From Trebouxia sp. TZW2008 (Eukaryota; Chlorophyta; Trebouxiophyceae; Trebouxiales; Trebouxiaceae): DNA of 64,000 bases. The notes under the pieces are model-generated. The model did no database searches, was not told where the DNA came from, and saw only the letters and a list, made by a program, of their open reading frames with translations. Every line of letters starts with the position of its first letter. Positions within the stretch are counted from its first letter, which is position 1. Below are positions 10,536-22,379 of the stretch, one piece after another. Location: NCBI GenBank assembly GCA_002118135.1, contig BDIU01000136.1:579350-643349 (forward strand), given 5' to 3'. Both the position numbers and the translations under genes were made by a program.

Positions 10536-13500
10536 ATGGACATCAAGTTGCCATACTTGCAAGCCCTGCAACAGCGACCAAACCATCAAGCAGTTGTGCG
10601 TAATTTGCTGGAGAACGAGGTGAGCACATGCAGCTTGCACCGTCATAGTTGGACAAGATATGACAAAGCTGCGACCTTCAGATATGTTCAAGGTGCTGCT
10701 TGCGGTTTGTCGGCATAAGAGACGGCACCTATGCCTTACCTGCGCCGACAAAGGCAGTATTTCTGCAAGTCCTCAGCCACGCGTCACGTCAAGGATCCCA
10801 GGAAGCCGCTGAAACTGCTGCTGGTGCGCTCATAGCTACTCAAGTCGCTTCCGCAGCTAGAGCGTAAAGTAGTCATGCTGCCTTTTGTCATGTAGTGAAG
10901 TATACGCAGTCCACACATCAATTGTGATAGTACAGCAGCATCTCACCTGCCCTGCCTGCAGGCAATACACAAATGGTTGCCTTGACATCATCAGCCGCAC
11001 ATCCCGCAAATACACAACCCCCAGCAGATGCCCGGCCCTCATCCTCTCACGCAGACCAACATGCCTTGCATAGCAGCTTGCCACAGGAGTCACAGGTCAC
11101 AGCTCCCCAGCCACATGTCACAGCTCCCCATCCATGTGTCACAGCTCCTCAGCCACATGTCACCACTCCAAGCGGCTCAGGAGATGGCATTGCCTCAATG
11201 CAGACTCTGCCACCCAACATGCACACAAGCAACAGAGCCTCATCAGCCACAGCAGACAACACTCACAGCGTACCCGCAAATTCTTTCAGTGAGCGTATCA
11301 TTGCCTCAGCAGCTGCAGCAGACCACATTCAGGATGTACCCACAAACACTGACGAGCACATTGATGGTAGTGCCTCAGCAGCTGCAGCAGACAGTGCTCA
11401 GGACCCAAACACTGCCGGTGCTGGAGCGATGTCAGCAGACAGTCCTCAGCCCGTAGCCACAATTCCTGCTGATCACGATGCTGCAACACTTGGTGAGCGC
11501 ACCAACGGCCGTGCCTCAGTAGCTGCAGCAGTTCACGCTCAGACCACGAACACTGCTGGTGCTGGAGCGGTTTCAGCACACAGTCCTCAGGATGCAGCCA
11601 AAAACACTGCTGATGCTGGAGCTGCAGCAGATGACACTCACGCTGCACTCACAAACACTGCTGATGGAGCAGTTGCTGGGCACAGCAGTGGCAAAGCCTT
11701 AGCAGCTGCAGCAGACAGTGCTCGTGATACAGTCGGAAGCAGTGTCAGTGCTGAAGCAGTTTGCCCAGCCTGCCTAGGGGTGCTACAGGCTCCAGAGGGT
11801 GGCCTCCAGGCTGTACCTGCAGCCATGCTAGCAGGCCTGCCTGAAGCTGAAGGCAATGCTGGCACCTGGCTCACCTGTGCCTCAGCCTCCACTCATGCCC
11901 TCACTCAGTGTCTCAGGTGAGCCTCCAGCAATTGATGGCTCCCATGGGTCTAGCATATACACCGGACCACTTGCTGCATTTGGTCAGCAAATAGATGATG
12001 CATGCCTTACAAGCTGCCCTTACAGGCAAGTGTCTCCATGAGATAAGCTTACCATACTGCAATTCTGTCATAGACAGCAGGGTTTCTTGTCTCACCAAAC
12101 ACTCAGTGTCTTCACAGCGCTTTTCTATCAAGGTGCTCACCTTTCTTACAGTCAGGAGGGTCATGCGCCAATCAACATTGCGTTGATGTTACAGGCAGGA
12201 GGGGCATGTGCCAACTGACATAGGCCTAGACATCACACTGCCGGCAGCCTGCATCACAAGGCAGCTTGCCCTGTGGCGTCACCTGCAACACAAGTTCAGC
12301 AGCCAAGGATTGTACACAAGCTCTCAGATATTCCAGGACGTGGTGGATCTAAAAGAGGCTGTTAGGCTGACCACTGCCCAGCCACTGGCGCAGCAACTGG
12401 GTGTGCAAGCAGAGCGTGAGGGAAATTTGCGTGTCATGCTGGCTTACCTGCACCCTGCCTCATCTTCTGAGACAGACTTCCTGTTTGTCGGGGGAGGAGG
12501 GGGTAAAGGGCGTGGGTACAAGCGAAAAAGGGGCCGACCCAAAGTGATATATGCAGGTATGACGCCTCAGCCCCTGTGCTTGTTCGATTTTAATTTGCGT
12601 TTTCTGAGATAGGCTTCCTATTTGTGGGTAAAGAAGGGAGAGAAGGGCGGGGGTACAAGCAGAAAAGGGGCCAACCCAAAGTCATCTATGCAGGTACGAC
12701 ACCTCAGGCCTTGTAGGCTAATATGGGCCAATCTCAGCATGGAGCACAGTCTGCCAACTCCATGCGACATCAATGCGTGCAAACTGCTTTGAGCTTGGTG
12801 GGCTGATATTGGCTGATTTTATCGTGAAGCACAGTTTTAACATTTGGTGCAAGATGTTGCTCAGAGCAGGCTCACTTTTGCTTGACAGCAGACTCTTCTT
12901 ATGTGGACCTTGGCTCCCTGCTTGCTTTGGTCACGAATCTCTTGTCTGACATGTTCTTTGCGTCGTGGCTTTCCTGAAGGCATCGGCTTTGCAGTAGCTA
13001 CACCACAGCTCACTGTGTATGTCAGCATCCCATGGCTTGTCTGAAGCTGTTTGAACATGTAAAGAGACACGGAAAAGGGAAGAACAGTCTAGTCAGGCGT
13101 CATAAGGGGTGCCTCTGTAGGAAGAATCAGCTTGGGGCCATACTGCTTGACCATGTTATTGCCAGCCTGAGCATATGACTCCCTTACCAGTTTATGCTGG
13201 GAGGTGGTTCATTTTGTTTGTATGCACCCAGCTACGTCACAGACCCTCACCAAGAATGCATGCCAATGGTAACGAACACGATGTTGCAGGGCGCTCAGCC
13301 TCTGACACAGTCGTGCAGCAAGCAGCGCGGCTGAACAAGACTTACTTCTCTCAGCACTGTAGTTGGCCTCCACCTGTGGCAACCAGAGGCATTCAGCTAG
13401 CCTACAGAGTTTGGCGGAAGCCCCTATGTGTGGCAGGACGCTATCTCAAGCTCCTCAGAGGTATTGCGCAGGTAGGCTTTCCTCATCAGGCCTAGTTTCC

Positions 13501-16500
13501 TGTGTGCTGCATACTATACATGTTTGCATTTTGGATTATGCACAGCTCAAGTCGCAAGCTGCAGCACTCAATGCCTCTGCTGTTGGGAAACCCCTGTCTG
13601 GGCATTGCACAAGGGTCAGCACGAGCCTGCCCAATATGTCATGTCAAGCTCATTTGCAGCATATATGGCTCATCCTCCTCGCCCAAATGCCCCGAGTCAC
13701 TACACACAACATCTAGCACCCGCGCTACAATGTTCACTACGTCATGATTATTGCTAACATCAATCGGTCATCGAGCACATCAGATCAGCTTAGTCATACA
13801 GCACTCCCAGCACCATTGGCCTGCATGCCACCTCCTGACTGCAGACCTTTGTGCTTCTTCTTGTGCATATTCTTGCCATATTGAGCCTGTCTCTGCCATG
13901 CTTTGCAGTCCCCCTGGATCATAGATGGGCAGCGTAAGGGAGTGTCCTCTGTGGAGGAGCGCATTGCTGATGCTGTGCTACCTGCCTTTCAAGCAGACAG
14001 GCATAAGTTTATGACTGCTGGTGAGCAGTGCCGGCATCAAGAAGCATATTCATGCAGCATTTCCCAAGGAGGTCCTTGACAGAATTTGATGCTGTTGATC
14101 ACTTCTACGAACTCATGATTGGTTTGAGAGGAGATATGTTGCATGTTCTGGTCACAACGCTTGGCAGAGGTCATGCACGCTCATCTTAGCAACTTGCCAA
14201 CAACCTATGAATGCACTCAACAGCCAAGACCCTCTTCACAGTTGTGACAGTCTGTTTCACTGAAGTCACGCATATGCCTTGCATCAATCATGCACAGCTG
14301 CTTTGGCCATCAGCTTATGTTAGTCTGGATGTGCCAAAGGGTTGTTAGTCATTTGTGCTGCCACCATGCACCACAGAATGGCACATGCGGCTTGTCTTCA
14401 GTTGCCGTTGCAACCTGCCTGACTGCTGCAGGACGGGAAGACTTCGATGTGCGCATGCTAGGCTCTGGTAGACCCTTTGTGCTGGAGATTATCAATGCCA
14501 GAGCTGAAATTCCCTCACCAGCAGCATTCCATGAGATGCAGTCCAAACTAGAACAGGTGATTGCAGAAAGGTTTCATGTGTTTCTGACCATGCTGATTGC
14601 TGACGCTGTACATTGCAAAGGAGAACATGCAGTGTGGATTTGCACGAGAAGAATGTCATGATGGATGCAGCGCATGTTAGATGTGCAATGTTGACAGCAG
14701 TTTGCAAGAGCGATTCAATCTGCAACTGTCGACAAGTAACGTGTCCCAAGAGCTTGCAATGCTTCTGACCATCAGCCACCACAACCAAAACATCAAAGCC
14801 CTGATGTGTTTGTGACACATGTCAGCATGTTGCAGCAGTGTTTGCAAATGCTCAGAATCTGTCAAGTGCTGCAGGAAGATCATGGGGTGCAAGTGCAAGC
14901 CCTGCAGTCAGTCCCCCGCTCAATTTGTTCCCTCCTCAAGGTGCGTAAATATGCTGCTGAGCCTTGAAGTGAGTTGTCCTGTGATTTTATTATGTCCTCA
15001 GCTTTTTTACCGGGGCTCTCAATTCTTGTTTTGACATACAAGGCCAGTTGATGCTCTGTACTGTCTGTGGAATGCTGTCCACATTACATGTTTCCATTTG
15101 TTTTGTAGCTGCCCCAATCAGACTGTGACAATTGCAAGTCCAGCTAATGCTGCAGGCTGGCGAGTCAGAAAAGCAAAAGTCATACACAGCCATCTGTCAG
15201 CTGCCTGTTGCAGTCACACCTGACATGATCAACACCATCAACACCACCAAAGACTTGGAGCTGCATCAGCAGACACCAATCAGGGTGTCAAGGCGCAGAG
15301 CAAATTTGGTGCGGCACAGGACTGTGTACGAGCTCAGCTGTGAACCTGTTGCGGGCAGTCCCAAGCACCTGATACTGCATTTGCGGACACAGGCAAGCCC
15401 CACTTACTGTGTTCAAAACTCGAAGGTCACTTTGGTGTGAGTCCACGGTGTACGAGCTCAACTGTGAACCTGTTGCGGGCAGCCCCCAGCACCTGGTTCT
15501 GCATCTGCGCATATAGGCAAGCGTTATAAGTGTTCTGGTCACTCTGTGGCTACTGTGATTGCTCCTCAGCTCTGTCACATGCATGAAACAAAAAGAACTG
15601 TGCAGCACATTCTGCTGTTGGTGTTTGGCAAAATGTCATCACCCTGGTTCTCAAGCACCTGGTCCTGCGTTTGCCCACACAGGCAAGCCTCACTTACTGT
15701 ATTTGAAACTCAAAGGTCACTTTGGCATGAGGCTGCAACACAGACTGCACTCAAGCTGATGCATGTGTTCCTCCGTTTGCGCACACAGGCAGCCTCACTT
15801 ATTGTGCTCGAAGGTCACTTTGGCATAAGTTTGCGACACAATTCCCACTTGAGCTGATGCATGTGGCCCTCCATTTGCGCCCACAGAAAAGCCTTATAAG
15901 TGTTCTGGTAGCTCTGTGGCTACTGTGATTGCTCCCCAGCTCCGTCACGCGCATGAATCATGAAGGATTGTGCAGCACATTCTGCTGTTGATGTCTGACA
16001 GACATGTCATCATGCTGGCTCCCAAGCACCTGGTCCTACGTTTGCCCACACAGGCAAGCCTCACTTACTGTGTTTGAAACTTGAAGGTCACTTTGGCATG
16101 AGTTTGTGACACAGATTGCATTCAAGCTGATGCATATGGTCCTCCGTTTGCGCACACAGGCAGCCTCACTTATTGTGCTTGAAGGTCACTTTGGCATAAG
16201 TTTGTGACACAATTCCCACTTGAGCTGATGCATGTGGTCCTCTGTTTGCGCACACAGGCAAGCCCCACTTATCGTGCTTGAAAGTCAAAGGTCGCTTCGG
16301 CATGAGTCTGCGATGCAAATCGCACTTAAGCTGATGCATATGTCACACGATCTGCTGTGCTTGCAGTTTTGCGGCTGCCACGCTTGCTCTCCTTCTGTAG
16401 CATTGCTGATGATGTCTGGCACAACTATTACTGTGTTGGCTCATGCATCTGGCAATGCAGGCACACTAATCAAATTCTGTGCACCGTGGTTGCAAAAGCA

Positions 16501-17025
16501 TACAAAGCTGGTGGCCATTGTCAATTTGCCTTGTCCAATCTTGTATATCCACCTCAGCAGCTTACATCACACTGCACTACATGGGACGTGAGACCATGAA
16601 CAACGTTTCATACCAGATATAATCTTCTTTTGCACTAGACACAAAGCTGTCACAGTGCTTTAGCTACCAAGGAAATTGTCCTTAAATTGAATTGTCCTAA
16701 CTCAAAGATACCTCTGCAGTCAGAATGCAGTGCTTGGTCCTCTATTGCCTTGTCCTTACATCAAGAATATCCCTACATTGAGTACCCTTACAACAAGAAG
16801 TTATTGTAGTGACCACGGTCCAAGCAATGATTTCTTTTTCTGTCCCTGTAGGCTGGCACATATATCAAAGAGTTTGTGAACAGTGATGAGGGAAGGACAC
16901 AACCGCACTTGGCTGCTTTGCTCAGGCTGGATGCCCCTGCGGCCATTCTTGAATTGAACGTTGATCAAGTTCACATGAGCTTCCTCCATGATCATGCAGA
17001 TCAGAATGGCAGTAAGGATGCTTGA
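10536..17025 (+). CDS. PUS10: PUS10-type tRNA pseudouridine synthase with a long low-complexity insertion
   Basis: PUS10 makes pseudouridine 54/55 in tRNA. Exons 10536-10619, 10682-10823, 10962-11916, 12195-12556, 12613-12693, 13290-13471, 13909-14020, 14432-14556, 14875-14940, 15156-15392 and 16852-17025 sum to 839 residues in frame. The donor at 10823 was chosen by phase. The N-terminal zinc site is ICSRC (residues ~29-33) plus CPACLGVLQ (~343). The catalytic region GREDFDVRMLGSGRPF carries the expected catalytic Asp, preceded by AGRYLKLLRGIAQ and SPWIIDGQRKG. The C-terminus has TPIRVSRRRANLVR and AGTYIKEFVNSDEGRTQP. About 290 Ala/Thr/Asp-rich residues separate the two cysteine pairs, making the protein about 300 residues longer than usual. 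The last intron starts with GC (15393) and contains a repeat array. Confidence 0.95.
11031..11750 (+). repeat. Low-complexity Ala/Thr/Asp repeats within the PUS10 coding sequence
   Basis: The long third exon contains imperfect repeats. First comes a short unit read as VTAPQPH/VTAPHPC (11090-11170). Then come longer units built on SAAAADxxQDxxTNTA and related text (about 11290-11750). The reading frame stays open throughout, so the repeats are probably translated as a disordered spacer between the two halves of the zinc-binding N-terminal domain. Confidence 0.8.
12478..12693 (+). repeat. Tandem in-frame duplication of an exon segment in PUS10
   Basis: The end of exon 4 (about 12478-12556) and all of exon 5 (12613-12693) encode near-identical text (FLFVG, then GRGYK, KRG and PKVIYAG), each followed by a good donor (GTATGA, GTACGA). 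Exon 5 is 81 nt with phase 1 at both ends, so it can be included or skipped without changing frame. A smaller echo of the start of exon 4 with its acceptor lies at about 12146-12175. Confidence 0.85.
15393..16345 (+). repeat. Tandem array of copies of a PUS10 exon-intron junction
   Basis: The last ~30 bases of PUS10 exon 10 plus the first ~70 bases of the following intron are copied repeatedly inside that intron (copies near 15485, 15654, 15768, 16027, 16140 and 16230). Typical text is TTTGCGCACACAG followed by GCAAGCC or GCAGCC. A longer unit of about 370 bp, beginning TTATAAGTGTTCTGG, occurs at 15524 and again at 15894. Many copies still carry the GC-type donor, so they are potential decoy 5' splice sites. 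Confidence 0.85.
16660..16815. repeat. Dispersed repeat, copy B
   Basis: Same family as 182-320 and 50718-50880. It holds spaced TTGTCCTTA/TGTCCTAAC motifs, the shared segment CAGTCAGAATGCAGTGCTTG (about 16717-16736) and a CATCAAGAATATCC block. It lies in the last intron of PUS10. Confidence 0.6.
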
Positions 17026-17424
17026 TGAATCACCAAAACTTGAAATGAAAGTCACTGTATATCTGTGTTGAGGGGCAGCGCTCGGATTGATGGATCATTG
17101 GCAACGCTTCTTGCTCATGCAATTTTGATTAGCAAAGCAAGTGGAGGCCAATTTGTAGGAGAGAATGCTGCACAAAATGCGTTCTGTCAGTGCAGTTTTG
17201 AGATTTCTTGCACTAGAGAATTCTCTCCAAGTAAATAAAATGCAATTTGTCGTGAAATTCTGAAGACAACTCGCAGCATGAGCACAGCACGGCAATCTGG
17301 CAGAGCAGGTCATCAGACTACTCAAGTAGCTGGGAAATCAGTGCCGCGTCGGCATGCGTGTCGCCTGGTGGCATCGACGCTTTGATCTCTTTTGTGCGTT
17401 CATGCCGTCTTGACTTTCACGGCT
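17026..17424. other. Intergenic spacer, PUS10 to FHA-RING gene
   Basis: This is 399 bp between two genes on the same strand. No coding exon with splice support was found on either strand. It must include the PUS10 3' UTR and the promoter of the downstream gene. Confidence 0.5.
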
Positions 17425-20211
17425 ATGCTTTCTCGAGTGAGCAACAGCGGTGAAGCACCTCGCGTCTATGAACTGAATCGGCCCGAATTGGCCGATAGAG
17501 GCTTGAGCTTTGGCAGGAACACAGATTGCGACTTCGTGCTGTTCACCGACGCTTTACCGCTGCTCATATCCAGAAAGCACGCGAAGCTGGTTGTAGTTGA
17601 TCGAACACTAAGCATTCAAGACAATGGGAGCACCAATGGAACGTATGTGAACGAGGCTCGTCTGCATCGAGCAGAGTCTCGGCAGCTAGCAAATGGAGAT
17701 GTCATCTCTTTTGGCGGGCCTAAACACATCACAAGGGACGGCCAGCAGCACAACAATCCCTTCATCTATACTTTGTCTGGGGTACAGTCTTTGACAGGGC
17801 AAAGACACTCAGCATCAGCACCAGACTTGACAGCTGCTGCTGCAGCAGAGGCTCGATCAGCAGCTGCTGCAGCAGCAGAGGCTCGAATAGCTGCCGCTGC
17901 AGCACAGCCAGTGAGAGTCAACGAGACAGCACAGCCAAGGCCTGCACCTGAATCTGTTGTAGACCTGACAGGCGGAGGTCCTTTGACGACAAGGCCATCC
18001 AACGTTGTAGACCTGACTGACAGTCCAGACCCACATGTAAGCCCTCATTGACCGAAACACGCTCCCAGACAATGCAGCTATTTACCATGATGTCCTTCAT
18101 GTTCTTCTTATGTCGCCCACGCGACTTTCGATTGCACCTTGACTCAAATGCTAAAAGCTTCCTGAAAATGCGTCAATAGGTGATTTGCCATGTTTCTGAC
18201 TGTGGCTTGTCCAAATCACAGGTCCCCATCAGGCGCCCCACAGTCAGCCGTCTGACATCAAACAGGCAGCTACATACTTGTCCTGCCCAGGCACCAGTCC
18301 CGCCGCCGCAGCAGCAACAGCCGCAGCAGCAGCAGCCGCAACAGCAGCAGCAGCAGCAAAAGCGGCAGCCCAGGACAGTGCAATCCAATGCGCTGGTAAG
18401 TGATTCCCATTCAGGAGTCATTGGCAGCTCATGCCATACTCTGCATGCAGGCTGGTCAAATAAATGCCTGAGTTGTTGGCAGCTCTTGAGATGTCTTGCA
18501 TGCAGGCTGGTCAGAAGAGTTCAAAGTCGGAAGAGCTGGCAGCAGGTGCTAGCACATCTGCCCCTGACGGCACTGCAAAGCAAGCACTGGAAAATGAATT
18601 TGAGTGCACAGTCTGCAGGGTAAGGCTATATGTCTTTGCTGCGCTACTTCTTCTGACATAGGCTCCTCTTTCAATGCCCAACGGCATAGACTGTGTGTGT
18701 TGTTTCCGTTTTCCGGTATGGTCTGCCATCACTAGTACAAGCCACCTGCACTTCTGCTGCCAGTCTTGGGACTGTTAACAGATCAACAAGTGCAAGCAAA
18801 CTGTCTGCTTGTGCCTGCAGGATTTCATGGTTGTCACACACTCTGTGGTACCATGTGGGCATATGTTCTGTGGAGAGTGCCTCAGCACATGGTTGCAAAG
18901 GAATCCCACCTGCCCCAAATGTAGGTCCGCTGCAACAGCCCCGCCAGTGCGCGCCATAGCAGTAGACAATATCCTTGAGACCCTAGTAGAGACAACCATG
19001 TCAGTGGAGGATTTGCAGCACCGTCAGCAGCGAAAACAGCACTGGCAGTCGCGTGCAGCGTCTATTGAAGCCAAGATGAAAGCCTTATTTCAGCAGCCGG
19101 TTCCAATTGCGTTTCAGCCAGGTCGAGGGCAGCCCTTACCTCCATGGGAGTACCAAGCACTAGCTGACCAAGCAAGGCAACAGGCTATGGATGGCATGCG
19201 CGGTGAGTCAAACACATTCTGCAGTAAACTTGCAGGAGCCGAGCGACTCCCACATCAAAGCAGCTCTGCCTAGTGTGGCTTGGCTACATGTTCCAGAGGT
19301 GTAACATGGCATTTAGGCAGTTGCAATCAGCTCGCCAAGTGCAGAGCCTCATTGAATCCGGCAGTGACAAGCTCACATGTCACGACGTTGCACTGACTGC
19401 CATAGCATCAGCTTGACTCGTTTTGCTGCAGCTGCAGTGAGAGTCAGAAACCTGGCATATGTACCTGCCCCATCAGAGTCAACCAGCTATGTGGTTTCAA
19501 GACAGCTTTCTGCGCACAGAGTCCTGTGCAAACAGTGTCGTTTGCCAATTGCTCACAATTTACCACAGATAGGCTACAATTATCGCAATCAAATGCGCTG
19601 GTATCATTTGGGCTGCTTGTCACATGAACGATGGCGGGAAGCAGCTGCACCAGGGCGCCTTGTTGGCCTTCCAATGCTTGAGCCTTCTCAGCAGGTGAAT
19701 CTCCATTGCTTTGCTTCTGCCCTTTGACACTTGAGACTCGTTGACTGTGCGTCATCACTGATGACCAACAGTGGCATCTCAGCCGACAGCACAGTAAACC
19801 TCAAAACGTCCTCAGCCACCAATAACTTCAGATTTACATGACTCCGCTCATTTGCTGAGGTATTCAGTTGCTCATAATACATGTCATGGGGCATCATCAA
19901 ATCTTCAATGCTGCCTTCATCAGCAGGGCTGTGCTATCTGGTCATAGCATCGTGCTTGTCGCCCTGCTGCGATGTCTTGCCTGCAATGAAGCCATGGCTT
20001 GCAGTCAAGTTATTGCTTGCAATCGATGCAGTGTTTGCATTCAAGCCATGACCAGCAATCAGTGCCGTCTTTGCATTCAAGCCATTGCCTGCAATCAAGT
20101 CATTGTCTGCGATCAATGAATGCATTGTCTGCCGTGCTCAGCAATGTGGATGCTCATGTGAGCACTTGTTGTCTGCAGCAAGATGTGGCTGGGCGGCTCA
20201 CACGGTCATGA
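17425..20211 (+). CDS. FHA-RING ubiquitin ligase with C-terminal Cys/His zinc finger (CHFR/RNF8-like)
   Basis: Exons 17425-18036, 18222-18395, 18506-18619, 18821-19202, 19438-19694 and 20179-20211 join in phase to 523 residues; the short last exon is the least certain. Residues ~1-115 form an FHA domain (GLSFGRNTDCDFV, ISRKHAKLVV, NGSTNGTYVN), which binds phosphothreonine. An Ala-rich stretch, two VVDLT motifs (possible SUMO-interacting motifs) and a polyglutamine segment follow. The RING finger spans an intron (FECTVCR, then DFMVV, PCGHMFCGECLSTWL, CPKCRSA). C-terminal to it is a CxxC...HxxC finger (LCKQCRLPIA, RWYHLGCL) resembling a shortened PARP-type finger. FHA plus RING is the CHFR/RNF8 layout, so a role in mitotic or DNA-damage ubiquitin signalling is likely. 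Confidence 0.9.
18297..18362 (+). repeat. CAG-rich tract encoding polyglutamine/proline
   Basis: Impure (CAG/CCG)n tract in exon 2 of the FHA-RING gene, translated as a Pro/Gln run. It is typical of a length-variable disordered linker. Confidence 0.85.
19975..20120 (+). repeat. Degenerate minisatellite, ~20-24 bp unit
   Basis: Units like TTGCATTCAAGCCATTGCC and TTGCAATCAAGT recur about seven times with substitutions, inside the last intron of the FHA-RING gene. The tract is open in some frames but shows no sign of coding. Confidence 0.65.
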
Positions 20212-21159
20212 GATGATTGCGCTAGAGCTCTTGGGTCAGGTGAAGAAGATGGTGTATGGTTCTTTGCCTTGTATTGGACAGCTGCTGCGCTCATCTCAAC
20301 TGCAACAATACTTCTGAGCGTGAAGTCGATTTTTTCGTGCTCACATCTCAAAGAATTGCCAAGCTTGTTTACGCAGCTTTGGCCATGCTATTGGTCGTTG
20401 CTGCTGCATTTGCTGTCATCAAGCCAGCCTGCCATGCTGTGTGAAGACGAGTCCCAGGTTCAATGTCCAGCTTGTTAGCAAGTCTTTGAGAGTGAATATT
20501 GCTTGCATCAAGTGCAGTTGCTCAGGCCATCAAGATTGTTATAAGGAATAGACAGCTGAATTCTTCATCTTGCTGAAATGTTGGCTGTCACATGCAAACC
20601 CTTCAACACATTGTACAAGCCTGTGCAACAAGTGAGCAGCGTTTACGAGTATAGCCCCAGATCAACAAGAACATCATGATCATATACATGTCGAGCAAAG
20701 TTTTCCCTGCAGAATTGCACTTGTATGCCATTGATCATGTGTTTGCACTTGCAGCAGCAGGCATTTCCTACCATTTCAGGCATCACTGTGATTGTATTGT
20801 GTCGACACATGATACAGGCTTGTCTAAACCACTGTCATGCCTGGTTTGCTGCAGCATCATCCAATCAGGAATGCTCAGCTGGACTTGGTGGTAGCTATCT
20901 GAATACAAGAAGCAAAGTCAGACTGTCTTTTCAGTACTTTTGAATCCAAAATGCAAAGAGAATAGCTCACCTGAGGCAAGATAGCTTCACTGATTTCCAG
21001 GGCACAACTAATGCCTTCTCGTCGCTATACTGCATCCAACTGCAGTTGAAAACTGCATGACAAGTGAGCATGATGCTCCCCTGATCCAGCAGCTGTGCAC
21101 AACTTGCCCACGACAGCGTGGAGTCAGCTAGAATTGTAGCTATTGCTGTGGCCTACTAT
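20212..21159. other. Intergenic region between FHA-RING and MORN genes
   Basis: About 950 bp between convergent genes. Short ORFs exist, but none has matching splice sites or recognisable protein text. I see nothing else in it. Confidence 0.4.
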
Positions 21160-22036
21160 CTGCTGCGGCTGTGTCTGTGGCGGCTCTGAAAGGCAGCCGT
21201 GTGGCTGATTAGATGACTGCGCCTCTGTGCAACAAGAAGGTGGTCTTGCTGCAGACATTTGGCTGGGTTCTACAGCCAAAAAGCACAGCGTTGTGAGTAG
21301 GTAAGCAGACTTTGACTGGGCCACACGTCAGCATCCATGGTTGTTGCCTGCAAGGAAGCTGACCAGCAGCAGTGATGATATCATTGCCAGAGCCGCCGCG
21401 TCTTGTGAATGCGTGGGCCATACCTACCTTCAAGGCAATTGCTAGTTGAGCTGCCGTCACAGCTTTCTGTGCAGCCTGCTGTGCAGCATGTGCAGTGCTT
21501 GCTGTGGAGTCCTCCAGAAAAGCGTCATTTGCAAATTGACCCGCTTGCACAGTAGTGTTGCCTGAAGTGTCTTGACTTGATTTGATTCCAAGCCCATGCA
21601 TGTTGCCTTGTTTCCACGTACCCTTGTAGACCCTGCATCAGACCCTTACTCATGCGTTATATGCATCACCAACCCAGATTCGTTGCAGAGTGAAAGCCTA
21701 CGTCTGGTCGGTCCAGTAATATACGCCAAAGCCGTCCATCTGGTTGTCCAGAAACTCGCCTTCGTACCTGCTATGAAAGTTTGTTTCTCAGGACAAGTTC
21801 TTCTCACGGTGCTACGTGCAGCAGAAATCTCACCTGTGTCCGTCTGCAAATGCGGACACACCCCGAATGTGGCATGCGTTGTGTTTGACCAGGCCATCAT
21901 AACTGCAAAAAGTCGGCGTGAGAAAAGCCACTCTCCGCTAGCCTTGTGTCACAAGCGTGAAGAACACAAGCTACCGGGTCCCGTCATCCCATATCGCGCT
22001 CTGCCAGAAGGTATCGTCGTTACGGCCACTATGCAT
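21160..22036 (-). CDS. MORN-repeat protein
   Basis: Exons 21975-22036 (ATG at 22036), 21834-21902, 21702-21767 and 21428-21632 join in phase 2-2-2-0. Together they read as consecutive MORN motifs: IWDDGTRYDG, SAFADGHRYEGEF, DNQMDGFGVYYWTDQTVYKG, TWKQGNMHGLGIK and QAGQFANDAFL. The protein then becomes an Ala-rich helix (AAQQAAQKAVTAAQLAIALK). The 3' end is unresolved: either an exon from about 21346 reading ATTMDADVW to a stop, or one from about 21277 ending near 21160. MORN repeats usually bind membranes or scaffold proteins in organelle division and cytoskeleton. The intron after 21702 is only about 69 nt. A 209-codon opposite-strand ORF over these exons is a shadow. The gene is divergent from ATP11. 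Confidence 0.78.
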
Positions 22037-22379
22037 GCTGTTCAGCTGCCGCAGGCGTCAAAGACCCTGGCTGTAAGGGTGACAACTGATGAAGGACCTT
22101 TAAGCACAACGCATGCATGTCTGAGCCACAATGTGATGCTTCTATGCGAGCGCATCCGGCATCAGACAGACGCTGGCATAGGAGATCACATTAGTCACTC
22201 GGCCCTATTTATGACTTATGGATGACTTATCAATGACTTGCTACAGGACTCGCTATGCGCAATCGACACGGGCATGCCGATTTGCCCCCGCAGCTGCATA
22301 CCATGTTTCGCCCATCTGCATTATCGTCTGTCTGAATGCCGAGTCGAAACAACGTCTGAAGCAGTATCTGATCCCAAAC
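22037..22379. promoter_or_regulatory. Divergent promoter region (MORN / ATP11)
   Basis: These 343 bp separate the chosen start codons of two divergent genes. If ATP11 starts at the upstream in-frame ATG at 22218, the spacer shrinks to about 180 bp. No specific element was recognised. Confidence 0.5.

Noticed and set aside
21596..22225. 209-codon open frame on the plus strand
   Set aside because: It lies exactly over four minus-strand exons that read as consecutive MORN repeats with matching splice phases. The plus-strand text shows no family signature.
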